A stretch of DNA of 64,000 nt from Gibbula magus (GCA_936450465.1 OW388300.1:54216035-54280034); one strand, 5' to 3'; counted from the first letter of the stretch, positions 11,640 through 23,285 are shown. Notes: a model not told the origin generated them from the letters alone. Program-made: numbers and translations.

Positions 11640-12800
11640 CTCTCGAAAACAAGATGGAAGCTATGCAGCACTCAGAAATACCTACCAGATATAAGGTACA
11701 TTTAATAAAGCACAGCTAGGCCAAAGGTTTATAATACTCTTCTGTACACAGTATAAAGGAATCGCACAGAAGGCCTCAGTAGCGTGCTGCACCAGGTCCT
11801 AAGCTACTATCACAGGCTCGTTCACTACGCATGGTATTGTGTTCTGGCAATGTTTATTTTTCAAATCATAGCTTGTCAAAACTATTCCTTAATTTCCTAA
11901 TTCTACAATACAAAACACATACAGGCGAAAACGCAATTCATTGACCTGACAAAGCCTTGCAAAGAGTTAGTATAGACCAGCAAGACTAGACTGTAATTTG
12001 TAACAACGTGCAAATTTGACCTCGCTTGACCTCGCAGGAGAACGAGGCATGTGTAGTTTGTATAATACTGCTGTAGCGATGTGTTCATTCACTTCGCAAT
12101 AACTTATCATTATTATACAAAAGTTGCATTTCCACGTTCAAACTTAACCACTACGATCTAACTCTATAAATAATGAAGACAACGTCAAACGCATCAAGGG
12201 AGATTACTCTGCAGTATCGTTATACATCCTACATTCGTACAGAAAACAAACTCGTATTTTGTAATTGATATCGACCTTCTTACATTTAGATCAACCTAAA
12301 CTGCTTGTTTCCCCGTTGAAAAAAACTAAATTATTTTTCAAATAATAACTTTTGTTCACACTTTTAATTAAAGGTCGTTAATTGGTGTGGTTAAAAGACA
12401 AACGTTAAAGGTTTTGACCCTCGAAGTATTCACTAATATTGATTAAAAGCACAGATTAATGGTTTAATGATCGGATCGGACTTCCATTTTAAAGGAACAA
12501 ACTGTACTGAACTCTACAAAGCTTACCTGTTAAGCACAACCATGAACATAAATTAGATTTTTTTTACGTCGTTTTTATTTTTAAAAATAATCTTTTTCAG
12601 TTCCACTCCTCAAATATCATTAATCAGTTTGTCAAAGAATCTGACAGAAGTGCATATTTTGGTTGCTTTTAAAATGTACTGTAGTGATTTGAACGAACGT
12701 TTCTCTTGAGTATACCTCCCCATAGTGAAGTTTAAAAATATTAGTAAATTAATATATTTGCTCATATTGATATCTCTTACGTACTTTGTTTTTGTGTTCA
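11640..12800. other. non-coding stretch upstream of the homeodomain-like exons
   Basis: No supported exon. The 113-codon minus-strand ORF at 12610-12951 is the antisense shadow of the homeodomain-like exon. Confidence 0.4.
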
Positions 12801-12802
12801 AG

Positions 12803-13310
12803 AAAACTGTCTTTAGCGATGACCAAAAGCTGATCCTGAGGAGGTTGTACCGTGATGGTATGACCTCCAAGGGTAAACAGTCTTCAGCTAAAATCCTCCA
12901 GGCGGAGACAGAAACGGGACTGTCAAAGAAGACGATAAAGGTTATATACAATGAATATGATACCTTATTTTGAACAATAGCCGTAATTTTTCGAAATCTA
13001 TAAAAATTAAAATATTAAATAAGATTTACAATTTTTTTAAAAAAACTTGTCCCATTTTAAGTTAATGTTAACTCTTAAGGGCACAGTAATATTTGACACC
13101 TCTTTCTCTTGTGTTATTAATCGTACACATGATAACTCTTCCTATCAAACTAGTGGACGCACGGTTAATCATTATGACATTAATATGTTCTTAAAGGATT
13201 GGATTGGAAATGAAAAGAAAAGAGAGGAGGGGAGGCACTATCAACAGAAAGCCAAAAAAACTACACAAAGGGACCAAGTGGTTTCAATCTCTTTGTCCAT
13301 GAAAATAAAG
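12803..13310 (+). CDS. homeodomain-like DNA-binding protein, two exons (partial)
   Basis: Two exons in the same phase: 12803-12940 (acceptor TTCAAG, donor AAG/GTTATA) and 13197-13310 (acceptor TTAAAG, donor AAG/GTTTTA). The joined frame has helix-turn-helix spacing. It runs FSDDQKLILRRLY, then GMTSKGKQSSAK, then TGLSKKTIK, and across the splice DWIGNEKKRE. The last block resembles the homeodomain recognition helix, with WIGN in place of the usual WFQN, as in the divergent HDX-type homeodomains. Lys/Arg-rich sequence follows. Neither a start nor a stop exon was found, so this is an internal part of a larger protein, or of a transposon-encoded DNA-binding protein. The fold is inference from spacing and motif. 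The exon pair itself is well supported by phase. Confidence 0.5.
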
Positions 13311-13673
13311 GTTTTACTCTTATGATATTTTGAATTTTTTATTTATTTGTGTGTGTGTGTTATATCAATAAATTGTCAGCATGCTTTATTGAAATTGAAA
13401 TTCAGTTTTATTTTCAAATTGCTCTTAATTTGATTATTTTCACTAGATTTACCCAGCAACTTTACAAAGATATCTAATGTTCATCATACTGTTATGGCAC
13501 TGTTATGATAACACTTTTAAACATCTAAAATATAAATAAAGTAATCGATACATTCTTCCCAACTTATGACACAGCATTAAGAGTTTGAGTTAATGCGATT
13601 AATTTGAGTGTAGTGAATAGCCTTCCTCAAAATTTATGCAGGTCATTGGGTCATCAGTCCAAAACGAGGCTTA

Positions 13674-15426
13674 GTGAGCAAGCAATCCAACATGGCGACA
13701 ACGTTGTATGACGTTTTGTTGACTCGGGACGCGGGTGGGGGGAAAAACGCTCAACACTTCAGTGTACATAAATGCCAATCCGACAGCCGCTACCCCGAGG
13801 ATCCCCCTGTGTGGTTTCACCACTTTCCCAAAGACAAACTCTTTAGAAAGACATGGCTAGTGAAAATTCGTCGGGATGAAGGGCCCTTTTTCAGGGTATG
13901 TCACTCGGTCACGTCAGTGTAAAGACGAATTTTGTGAATCATATCCCGTAAGAAGTTTATATTTGTAGTTAAATTTCAAGATCACTGAGCACAGCGCATT
14001 AATAGTGATATATGACTCGGTAGTATGCTTTAATAAGTTTAAAAATTCTTACGATTACTACTGAAGTGTGTGGGCTATTGACATTGTCACTGTCCTGTTT
14101 TCGATCACCTTTCATGCACTCGTACTCTAATGCAGTAGAGTAGGCTTTTCAAAGTTCCAAATTTCCACCTTTTACATTAAATCAATTTGCTTGATACTCT
14201 AAATTCAAACTGCAAGCGGCAAGCGGTAATGGTGCATAATCTGTTAATTTAAGTGATCGAAAATTGGACAATGTACACTTCAATTACAAAATAGACTCAC
14301 ATTGGAGAGAGGCTAGCCCATCATAATTTATTGAGCGCAAGCAAATGTATCAGCCAGTTTCTTGTGGTAAAACCTGATCATTATCAATCTATTTTGGAAA
14401 TATAAACCATTATGTTTTCTTCTTGAATTATTGAAAAATGTTAAATAATTTATTTCTAAAAAGGAAAGTAATATGCCTCTGCCATTTTTATTTATTTTTG
14501 AATGTGAAGTTTGTTTGAATTCATGATCACATGTCAAATGTTTAATCTAAATTATTGTTTTCATGTAGGTCACCAAGTCCTCAGTTGTCTGCAGCAACCA
14601 ACAGACTATAAATGGACACCTATCAAGCGAATGTTGAGGTCAGGAGCTATTCCATCAAAATTATATTGGTCCAAAAAAGCAAACAGACGGTCTGGACTTG
14701 CTACAAACTGACAACAGTTGAATACACACATACCAGAGACAGCAGTCAGTGCTACTGAGGATCTGTTGAAAACATGTAGTGAGGAAAATGAGAAACTTCA
14801 ATCAGAAAACCAATTGCTGAGAGAAAAATTGGAAGTTAGTCGTTTAGGCATCAATCGTTTCTCATACGATGATTCCAAAATAAGGTTTTATACTGCATTT
14901 ATATCATATCAGGTTTTAATTGCTTTCTTCAATTGGATCCAGCCAACAGCATCAAACATGAAGAGCATGTACTATCTGCAGGCTAGTGATAACACATCTC
15001 TTGCTGGGAGAAAACGGAATATGCTATTGATAGATGAACTGTTCATGTTTCTGTGTCGAATGCGGTTGGGACTGTTGGAAGAAGATTTATCTGATAGATT
15101 TGACTGTACTGTGCACACTGTGAGTCGTAAAATGTTAACATGGCTGAATTACTTGTACTTTGTTCTGGGAAGCATTCCACTGTGGCTTGCAAGGCAACAG
15201 ATAAACAAAGTATTCTTCAACCCGAGTTGTCTTGGACTGTACAGAAATTACATGTCAAGTCCCGTCATCAATGGTATTGAATAGCCAAGGATATTTAAAT
15301 TACAAGAGCAGAACAACCTTCAAATCTCTGATTGGCGTAGCCCCACATGGTGCCATGACTTTCTTATCGCCCCTATACACTGGATGCATGTCAGACAATG
15401 AACAATGGAACAATCATCATGTGTAG
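13674..15426 (+). pseudogene. THAP plus DDE (ISL2EU/IS4EU-like) transposase, broken
   Basis: Exon 1 runs from about 13674 to 13895 (donor AGG/GTATGT) and exon 2 starts at 14569 (acceptor CATGTAG). Across the junction the protein reads SDSRYPEDP, FHHFPKDK, GPFFR then VTKSSVVCS, which is a THAP zinc finger. The LRSGAIPSKLYW end of that domain lies in another frame after a deletion that removed the HF motif. The first zinc-ligand Cys appears replaced by Phe (QHFSVHKC). A TGA at about 14709 interrupts the frame before a coiled coil (EENEKLQSENQLLREKLE) and a helix-turn-helix (EEDLSDRFDCTVHTVSRK). A frameshift near 15230 then separates this from the catalytic start, LDCTEI and MVLNSQGYLNYKSRT, typical of DDE_Tnp_4. 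The ORF stops at SDNEQ, where the satellite array begins. The rest of the DDE domain is absent. THAP with this DDE domain is known from ISL2EU elements. That family call is moderate; the transposase call is strong. Confidence 0.75.
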
Positions 15427-15900
15427 ATGTGCCTTTTGGGGTTTTCAACTTCTTTGAGTTATTTTTTTTTTACCGTTTCCATGGAAATGTAACTTAGAAT
15501 TTCGTTTCCGGAGCAGAACTCGAAAACCATAAGACATATCTCAAAGAAACTTGGTGTGTGGAACAATCATCATGTGTAGATGTGCCTTTTGGGGTTTTCA
15601 ACTTCTTCGAGTTATTTTTTTTTACCGTTTCCATGGAAATGTAACTTAGAATTTCGTTTCCGGAACATCGTTTCCGGAACATTACTCAAAAACTATAAGA
15701 CATATCTCAACGAAACTTGGTGTGTGGAACAATCATCATATGTAGATGTGCCTTTTGGAGTTTTCAACTTCTTCGAGTTATTTTTTTTACCGTTTCCATG
15801 GAAATGTAACTTAGAATTTCGTTTCTGGAGCAGAACTCGAAAACTATAAGACATATCTCAACGAAACTTGGTGTGTGGAACAATCACCATGTGTAGATAT
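15408..15900 (+). repeat. satellite array, 151-166 bp monomer
   Basis: GAACAATCATCATGTGTAGA recurs at about 15408, 15561, 15727 and (with one change) 15878. Each unit carries the GTTTCCATGGAAATG palindrome and TTTCCGGAGCAGAACTC. The third unit has a small internal duplication. The array directly abuts the truncated transposase. Confidence 0.85.
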
Positions 15901-16125
15901 GCCTGAAAGGTCCGATGGGCTTATGGCATTGCACGGTGTCCAGCCGTCTGTAAACTTTTCGCATTTGTCTCCTTCTCCAGAACCACTTTGTCTAAGGAGC
16001 TGAAATTTTGTGCGTTGTGTTTAGTTGAAAAAAGGTTCATAGTCACTGTTATTCAACAACTATTCTTCAATAAATTTCCCCAAAGGCGGGGGATATGGCC
16101 GACTCTGTCTGCTTGTTTTTGTTAC
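15900..16125 (+). mobile_element. 3' part of a satellite-cored Helentron-like element
   Basis: After the array comes a unique tail (GGGCTTATGGCA at about 15918, ending GGCGGGGGATATGGCC and then GCTTGTTT at about 16086-16120). The GGGGGAT block followed by CTTGTTT is the same 3' design as the elements ending at 25.3, 26.2 and 34.7 kb. A related tail lies at 22665-22920. No 5' terminus was found on the left side of the array. Confidence 0.45.
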
Positions 16126-16311
16126 ATTGAGTAAATTTGATTTTGCCTGCGTATTCAGTAAAATGGTACTCCTCCGATTTCGGACAATTTGGTATTTTAT
16201 TAGAAATACTTGCCATTTAGATAGTGAAGAAATATAACACGGTTATATTTGGGATAACACTACCTTCAATAGTACAACATCTTGTACTTTTTCGGGCAGA
16301 GTCCAATGTGG

Positions 16312-16324
16312 GATTCGAACCCAT
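16312..16324 (-). promoter_or_regulatory. perfect Pol III B-box sequence
   Basis: The minus strand reads GGGTTCGAATCCC, which fits the B-box GGTTCGANNCC. No A-box or cloverleaf is visible upstream, so this is not called a tRNA. It may be a SINE remnant or chance. The flanking 16130-16800 holds a short segment (ATACTTGCCATTT at about 16209) that recurs near 56015. Confidence 0.25.
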
Positions 16325-16839
16325 ACCTGAAAAAGGTACAAGAATTAAAAATTATATCACAATATAACCATGTTATGGGTATTTTATATTAAAAAATGGG
16401 ATGACGCTACTCTTAAGAGATTTTATATGATTAGGTTATTCTTGCTATTGAACATATATCTAACATGTATTGATGATGTTGAAAGCAATTAATGTACTTG
16501 TTGTCATTTCACAGAATAATAAGTGATATAGGCTTATTTTCATTCTTTCACGATTGTATGACAATTTGATGAACCAATTGTCTAAAATTAAATTAATGTT
16601 TTCTTAGCTTGTAACAAATTGTTACAAAAAGAAAGATTTATGACCACCGACTGATATCGTTTTGATAACTTACATGGTAATAGTAAAACAACTAACATTA
16701 TTGAGGAGGCTTCGTTTTACACAAACAAATACTGTTGTAGAGTTTTATGAGATTTATTGTTCAGATTCCCATAATCTAAAACAACAGAGCACTGTTTCAG
16801 GTATACCACAGGTAGAAGGGTAATATTACATGTGAATTT

Positions 16840-17400
16840 GTATCCCACCGGTATGCAATACCGTTGGATATAGTCTGTCCGTCCATAATCATTTCGTTTC
16901 CTGAGCAGAACTCTAAAACCATTTATCATATCTTTCTGAAACTTCACATATGTATTACACATTTACTGGAGTGGTGCCTTATGATATTTTCAGATTTTAA
17001 AAAAAATATAAAAAATTCGTTTCAATAGAAACTTGTTGAATTTGGACTTTGTTCAGAGACAGGTTCGTTTCCGGAGCACAGCTCCAAAACCGTTCATCAT
17101 ATCTTCCTGAAACTGTGCATGTGTATTACCCACTAACTGAAGTGGTGCCTTTTGATATTTTCAGATTTTTTCTGAAATTGTTTTTTCTGTTTCCATAGAA
17201 ACATGAGAGGGATGTTGGTTGTTGTTGATTTTCACTGCTTCTGGAGCAGAAGTCTAAAACCCTTAACATACCTGAAACTCAGCATCTGTAATACCCACTA
17301 ACTGAAATACGGTAGTAGATACACAAGTATCTGTCAAAGATGTGTTTTACAAATTTTGTGGAACCGGTGGGATATGTCATCTTCTGATGACTCTTGTTAC
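16840..17400 (+). mobile_element. Helentron-like element, short copy (family 1)
   Basis: The 5' end carries ATCCCACCGGT (about 16842) and the inverted partner ACCGGTGGGAT lies at about 17363, internal to a terminal hairpin GTCATCTTCTGATGAC (17376-17391) followed by CTTGTT. An inverted repeat that is terminal on the 5' side and subterminal on the 3' side, with a 3' hairpin, is the Helentron/Helitron2 design. The core has about 2.5 satellite monomers of the type present seven to eight times at 23.9-25.3 kb. Confidence 0.65.
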
Positions 17401-17436
17401 ATTAATCCTCAACCTTATATGATAAATCAAACAAAA

Positions 17437-17470
17437 CCTGATGAGCTACTGAGCTAATGGCTCTATTTTT
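17437..17470 (+). repeat. repeat-element 3' tail
   Basis: ATGAGCTACTGAGCTAATGG then CTCTATTTTT matches the tail at 22891-22915 (ATGAGCTACAAAGCCCATGG then CTCTATTT). It contains a GAGC/GCTC hairpin. Confidence 0.4.
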
Positions 17471-18585
17471 TCCAGTAAATATTTTGTGTTTACAGTGGTT
17501 AACTAGAAGAGCGTTTGCGGGACACCGCAAAGGCAGAGCAGCTCCGAAACTTTGGGTCTTGCCTTTCCCTGTTCCGCCTTCTCCTCAGCATAAATAAAAT
17601 GGGAATTTTTTTTTACAAAAATTTGTTCATTATTCAAGTTATACTAACAAGTTGAATCATCACTGGGGTCACTTTTCACAACTTTGTTCTTAAAACCTAT
17701 TTCTGATTTCAAAATTGGATCAAAAGATTAACCAATATCTCATGACCTAAGTGTTCATTGTTAACATAAGGCATATTCACAATAGCACGCTTAAGTTGTG
17801 ACCTTGACCTTGGACAGATTTAAGCGAAAACGTTTTCAAATCATGATCTTTCTCCATAGTTAAAATATACCAAGTAAGGGCCTGATAGCACAGAAGTTGT
17901 TGAACTTATCCTGTTTACAAGGATTTTTGTAGAGATTTCAGAACTCTTGACCTTTGACCTTGAATGTGAACATGTCAAAATCATCCACCAGGTTTATAAG
18001 AAAGAATCTATGTATATGAGGTGTTAATACCTTCTTGGGAAAAGGTTATTTAGTGATTTCAGAACTGGTGACCTTGATCATATTTCGTGACCTTGACCTT
18101 TTAAATTCAAGGTCACACAATCAGTGATCACTTTTCTTTGTGTATAACAATCATGTAATGATTCAAAGTGTTAATAGTTGAAAAAAGACATTTTCGCAAA
18201 AGCATGCTTAAGTCGTGCCCTCGCTGTGACCTTGACCTTTGACGGATGTTAGCGAAAACCTTTTCAAATCTTGGCCTTTCTCCATAGTGGTACTACATGA
18301 CTTAAAACTACATTTACAATTACATATCATGAGTATATATTAAGTGACGTTTCATCATTTAATCCCTGAGGAAAAACTAAAATGAGATTATTACTTTATA
18401 AAAACACTAAAATAAATAAAAGTTTGTCATACTTCTGCACACACCAAATAATCCTTTTTATATATCAAACTTGTTTGTATTGCATAGAGGGAAATTAAGT
18501 AATTATTGTGTTGATTTATAGTTAACTCCACCGATGTTATATTCATTTATTAACCAGTTAAATGAATATGATAATTGTTTTGCAG

Positions 18586-19086
18586 CTAAATCAAGGAACA
18601 AACCAGTTTCAAGGTCAAGGACAAAAACAACTGGTAAGACATCTGATGAACTTCAATATTATGTTACATTTAATCTTTTAGTTAGGTAATAAGAATCTTT
18701 AATATATCATTTATGTAATTTGTTCCAACTAAATGTCTGAGTGTCCATGAAATACAATTAGCATGATTAATATTTTTACCACACAAGTGCCTTAATATTG
18801 ATATTTTACCAAGCAAGAAAATACATCCTATTGTAATATTTACCTTTTTACAGAAAGTCAACCAGGCATGGCCACCCTTCTTGAAACAGAAAAGGAAAAG
18901 TCAGCTGTTATGAGAGAACTTCTTGTTGTGCAGCAACGCATACTTGCAGTGTCAGAACAACGGTTGCAAGTCGAGTCTGACAGACTGGCACTGGAGAGAG
19001 AAAGATTTGAGTTTAAAAAACTTCTCTTGCATATAACGGACAACAAAAGTGTTTCCCCTGTAATCGGGTTTCTCAATGAACTTTAA
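18586..19086 (+). CDS. Harbinger-associated coiled-coil (Myb/SANT-type partner) protein, C-terminal exons
   Basis: Exons 18586-18633 (acceptor TTTTGCAG, donor CTG/GTAAGA) and 18854-19086 (acceptor TTTTTACAG) join in phase and end at TAA 19084-19086. The first exon is basic (KSRNKPVSRSRTK). The second encodes MATLLETEKEKS and a long heptad helix (QRLQVESDRLALERERFEF). PIF/Harbinger transposons encode a transposase plus a Myb/SANT DNA-binding protein whose C-terminus is such a charged coiled coil. This ORF ends about 260 bp from, and convergent with, the HARBI1-like gene. The Myb domain itself is missing from the window, so the role is inferred from position and helix type. Confidence 0.45.
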
Positions 19087-19349
19087 TGTCAAATATACCT
19101 ATGAATTGTAACATTATGTCTTACATTCATGATTGTCATTTCTTTATTTGAAAAATTCACATAATGAATTTCATTTGAAATCCTGTAGCTTGTTTGCGAC
19201 TGGCAGTACAAGGCAAAAGCTGAGCTTATGATCAGGGGTGTCCCTTTTCGGATGTAAATAGTTGAAATACCTTGATGAAACAGAAATTATTTGTTTAAAA
19301 ATAAATTTTATTAAATGTTACTGAATTAATATTGTAGTTGTCTTTTTAT

Positions 19350-21044
19350 TTACATTTTATGAAAATCTTTCTTTAATGAGATCCTGTCTGGCAGTGTTAC
19401 CGTCCGGACACTGTCTGGAGCAGGTGCAGCGTTCATGTCTGCCCCCATCTCTGCTGGCACATCGCCTGGTGGCACATGGACATCCTTGGTGATGCAGTAA
19501 TTATGGAGCTTAAAGCAAGCCATAATCACTACAGAGCACCTCTCAGGACTGAACCACAGACATCCTGTGGACTTGTGTAAACACCTCCAACATTATCAAA
19601 TAGTTTATAATAAATTATTTCAATAATTCAGTTACAATTCTGGATCTAATTAGAAAAGAAGCTGAAATTTTCCTTTTCACAGAGTTATCAATAAAAAAAA
19701 ATTAAAAATTTAGAATGTGGACATATTTAAACTGTTGTGTTAAACCATATTTATCTTACCTAAACCGAGCCTTTAAGACACCAAAAGCTCGCTCAATAAT
19801 GTTCCGTGTTCTTGTATGAGCAATGTTGTATCGCTCTTGTGGTCTACCTTTTGGATCAGTAAATGGCGTCAACAGCCAAGGTCGACATGCATACCTGGAA
19901 AACATTTAATCACATTTTAGTTTGTTCAATAAATTACAAATGATTTTAAGTCCAATGTAAATTTATTGTAATTATATTTTGTTCATCAAACTAATATGAA
20001 ATATAGATTGCTTTGATTGGTAATGATTAAAAAATAACATAAATATTTCTATTCATCAAATTTATACCCTTTTAAGTCATTATTTGTGTAAAAAAAACTG
20101 ATTATTTAGAATTTAAAAATATGCTTCTTTAATATACCCTGAATCCCCAAGGAGCCATCCATTTGGTGCTTGCTGCTCCATCCGGGCAGCAACCTGACTT
20201 TTAGTCCATATGAGTGAATCGTGGGGGGACCCAGGCCATTTCACAACTACATTTGTGAAGCTGTAAACAAAATAATATTATATCTTCATTCAACTGAATA
20301 CAAATATTATATTAGACAAGTCCAACTTTTTGTTTATTTATTATCATATACTATTATATGGTGTCTTTCATTCTTGTAGCAACAATGAATGAATTTTTAT
20401 TAATTATTTTTCTGTAGGCCTATATAAGTAGTATATTATATAATTGACAAACATTACGATAATCAATAATCAATAATCGACAAGTCCAAATGACTTTTTA
20501 AACAAATCGAAGCGGCAGTAAAATGGCATCTACTACTGATTTGACAGGAAAGTAGTATCAATTACTGATAGGTCAAGGTCGTTGCTAATGTAAATAGTAA
20601 AAAGTGACGTTTCGGCAATGTTGACATTTTACTACGTGAACTACACTCCCAGTTTTCATATCTTTCTAATTTATCTACATTTACAATGAGTAGGAAATAG
20701 GCTTACCGAAGTGAACTGTCACAAATAGCTTGCACATTAATAGCGTGGTAGCCTTTGCGACATACAAACGCTGCTTCCTCGGCGATGGCGGGTCTCTTGA
20801 TCGGGATCAAAGTCCCATCCACTGCACCGATGACTTTGGGAAAGCCACATATTTTATGAAAGTTTGGTTGCACTAACATCTGTTCTTGGAAGCTCCATGG
20901 AAATTTAACATTATCCAAGACTGTGCATATGGCACTGGTGGATGTAGTGTGTAATGTTCTCGATACTGTTGACTTGTCAACTCCGTGGAGTTTTTTTATC
21001 TTAGAGATAAGGTTAACCTCAAGACATACGGTTGTTTCATGCAT
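19350..21044 (-). pseudogene. HARBI1-like: HARBI1-like (PIF/Harbinger) transposase, N-terminally truncated
   Basis: Four minus-strand exons join in phase: 21044-20707, 20260-20138, 19894-19760 and 19584-19350. All have GT/AG borders. Motifs in order are LHGVDKSTVSRTLH (helix-turn-helix), GFPKVIGAVDGTLIPI (first catalytic Asp), WPGSPHDSLIW (second Asp), GWLLGDSG across a splice into YACRPWLLTPF, IIERAFGVLKARF (Glu), and CLHKSTGCLWFSPERC. So the DDE triad is present. The first exon is cut off near 21041, where satellite sequence of element A begins. Near 19400 one G seems lost: after PDSVRT the other frame reads GNTARQDLIKERF then stop at 19357, the usual HARBI1 ending, while the present frame ends at 19350. 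It acts on DNA transposition with its Myb-like partner. This copy lacks a start and is probably dead. Confidence 0.85.
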
Positions 21045-22664
21045 ATATTTTTCAAGTTATCGTGTTTACAAGAACTTTTTTTGCGATTTCAGAACTCGTG
21101 ACCTTGACCTTGAATATGAACATGTCAAAAAAATTCCCCAGGGGCATAAGTAAGAAGTTATGTATATGAGTTCTCAAAACCTTCTAGGAAAAAAGTTATA
21201 GTGAATACAAAACGCGCAGGCGGCGGCGGCAACTGCACAAAAACTGATAGCAGCTCCGACTAAGTCGGAGCTGCTAATGAAATGTCCAATGGAACACTGT
21301 CTTTGGACAATGTTGAAGAAATTGATAGCAGTAAGTATGAGGAATAAAGTGGTTTATAATATATGTGCAGTAAATTTACATTAATAATTTGTGGATCTGT
21401 GTTTCTATCTAAATTTGTGGGATTTAGCTTTCATAGAAATGAACAATTCTAATTCGCAGTCCTGCATTTGGTGAAAGCCTGAAGCTGCTGCTTCACAACT
21501 TTGACCCATCCTATCTGTTCACGAGTTGTTGGTCATAAGTTATGATTTCAATGGAAATGAAATGTCTTCTTTTGTGCAAATAGAATGAAAAGAGGTAAAT
21601 TAATAAAATTGTCATAAATTAAATATTTCCGCATTGGCCTAATTACAAGTCCCTAGTCCGTTTTTTTGGCTATCGACTTTGTCTCGGGCCAATACAACAT
21701 ACCTTGGACATGTAACTGGACTAATTCTTTAATTTGCCATGTTTTAACCACATTTTTCCAGATGTTGTTCTCAATGTTGCTCCCACTGCTGCACCCAAAA
21801 AGAAGAGGAAGAAAACCAGTAAAAGTATTTAGTAATATGATCCATCTATACAGTTGGAAAATAGTAAAGCAGCACCCAAATTGTTTTACAGCAAAATTTG
21901 TCCGATTAGAAAGAAGACAACATGTCCGGAAAACAATTAGTATTTTTAGAACAATCATGTAGCAGTACTGAAACAAAAGTTTATCTTTACTAATCGTTCA
22001 CTGTCTTTGGCTAATCTTTCTAGTTTACTGTGCTGTTTAATTTATTTTCAAATTTATGTCTACAAGTGTCTTCTGTGGTGTCACTTGAGTATTCTTATTA
22101 TCGCCGATAATCATAATTAAACGTAGTTTTGCTAATTGCACTAATTTCACTATCAAATCTTCAATCAAACAACTTAAATTTTTAGGTTATTCTGCAGATA
22201 ACATTAACATAATTATTGCGATTTAACACACCTCATAAATTCATCTAGAGGCAGTGATAACTATCATTAATTAATTAATGAGGCTCCTCGGACTGGTCAC
22301 AGACGACCCGACGGCTGTGGTTAATCAGTCACGCCTCAATGATTCTTTTCAAACGTTTTGCGGCGGTAATGGCGTATTGTTAAAATGGGAAAATTAAAAT
22401 CGTCTTAATAATCAAGTGCATGTGTATATTGTCTCTATTTTTATGCTTTAATGATTCCGATATACAATGTATGTAGAGGTAAGAATCTGTCATTCTTGAA
22501 AAAATGCATTTCACAGGATCTGTAAAACATAATTCATGTTTATTATGTTGCAGGTATTCGGACTCGACAAGCTCAACAACTCACTAAAAAGAACAAAGGT
22601 ATTAAATATAATGAAAACATATCTGTGTAAATTGATTAAAGTTATTATTTATTATTTTGTTAAG

Positions 22665-22920
22665 GGCTTATGGCACATTTTCTTCTCTAGAACCAGGGAC
22701 CTGTAGATCTTAAAACCTTTACTCATCTTCTCCAGAACAAAAAGCTCCCGAGAGCTGAAATTTTATGTACGGACTTGGCCAAATGTGGGTCACAGGGGTC
22801 ACAATGTGCAAACCTATTATTTATCTTTTAGAATGTATTACTTAAGATAACTCAGATATTCAACCTCTGATAATAAATCAATGAATTCCTATGAGCTACA
22901 AAGCCCATGGCTCTATTTAT
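22665..22920 (+). repeat. repeat-element tail related to 15.9-16.1 kb
   Basis: It shares GGGCTTATGGCA, TTCTCCAGAAC and GAGCTGAAATTTT with 15918-16020, and ends in a GAGC/GCTC hairpin block. It lies in an intron of the chromodomain fragment. Confidence 0.45.
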
Positions 22921-23079
22921 ATTGTTTATTGATTAGTTTGACAAGGACAATAATTGATCTATGAAATAATTTTTAGGATTTGATTAGTGAAGATTAATTT
23001 GGAATACAAAATCATTAACTTGTATAATAAAAATAGTATTGAATATGAGGAAGTTTAGTATTCTCTTTATTACTCGCCT

Positions 23080-23285
23080 ACTTTATTTATTTTAATCAAG
23101 TGAAATAGATGACATGGTTGTGAAACTATCATGCTTGCGAGTCCTATACCGCAGTGACAACAGTACTAGCATTGTGACGTCATAACTATAGGCTGTTGTG
23201 AGATCATGCATGCTGCCATATAACGCTAGTTTAATATTGCCACATAAATAGTACACTGCAGTATCCTACACAGACAAGCAATAAC
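23080..23285 (-). mobile_element. MITE-like repeat with a CRE palindrome
   Basis: On the minus strand, 23225-23275 matches 60770-60820 (ATACTGCAGTGTA, GGCAATATTAAACTAG). It carries TGACGTCA at 23175-23182. It lies just upstream of the chromodomain exon. Confidence 0.45.

Larger units (their letters stand above)
17503..21275 (-). mobile_element. Helentron-like element A, carrying a Harbinger remnant
   Basis: Read on the minus strand, the element starts at 21275 with AGCAGCTCCGACTTAGTCGG, a 13-bp palindrome with a 1-base centre. It ends at 17503 with CTAG. The inverted partner AGCAGCTCCGAAAC lies at 17537-17550 (plus orientation), inside a terminal hairpin TTTGCGG/CCGCAAA at 17514-17531. The flanks 17550-18288 and 21042-21248 align with the inverted copy at 26694-28044. 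The 18289-21041 segment has no counterpart there and replaces about 34 bp of the element. It contains two convergent Harbinger genes. Nested insertion followed by terminal loss, or capture, are both possible. Confidence 0.65.

Noticed and set aside
12610..12951. 113-codon minus-strand ORF
   Set aside because: Antisense to the homeodomain-like exon. The plus strand has the splice-compatible domain.
15580..15849. 89-codon ORF
   Set aside because: It reads through satellite monomers, and the periodic peptide is a product of the tandem repeat.
16300..16400. tRNA gene suggested by a perfect B-box on the minus strand
   Set aside because: No A-box, acceptor stem or anticodon arm can be placed, so only the B-box is listed.
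21653..21976. 107- and 98-codon ORFs on opposite strands
   Set aside because: The supported reading here is a 57-bp exon in another frame with matching splice sites. The long frames have no domain.
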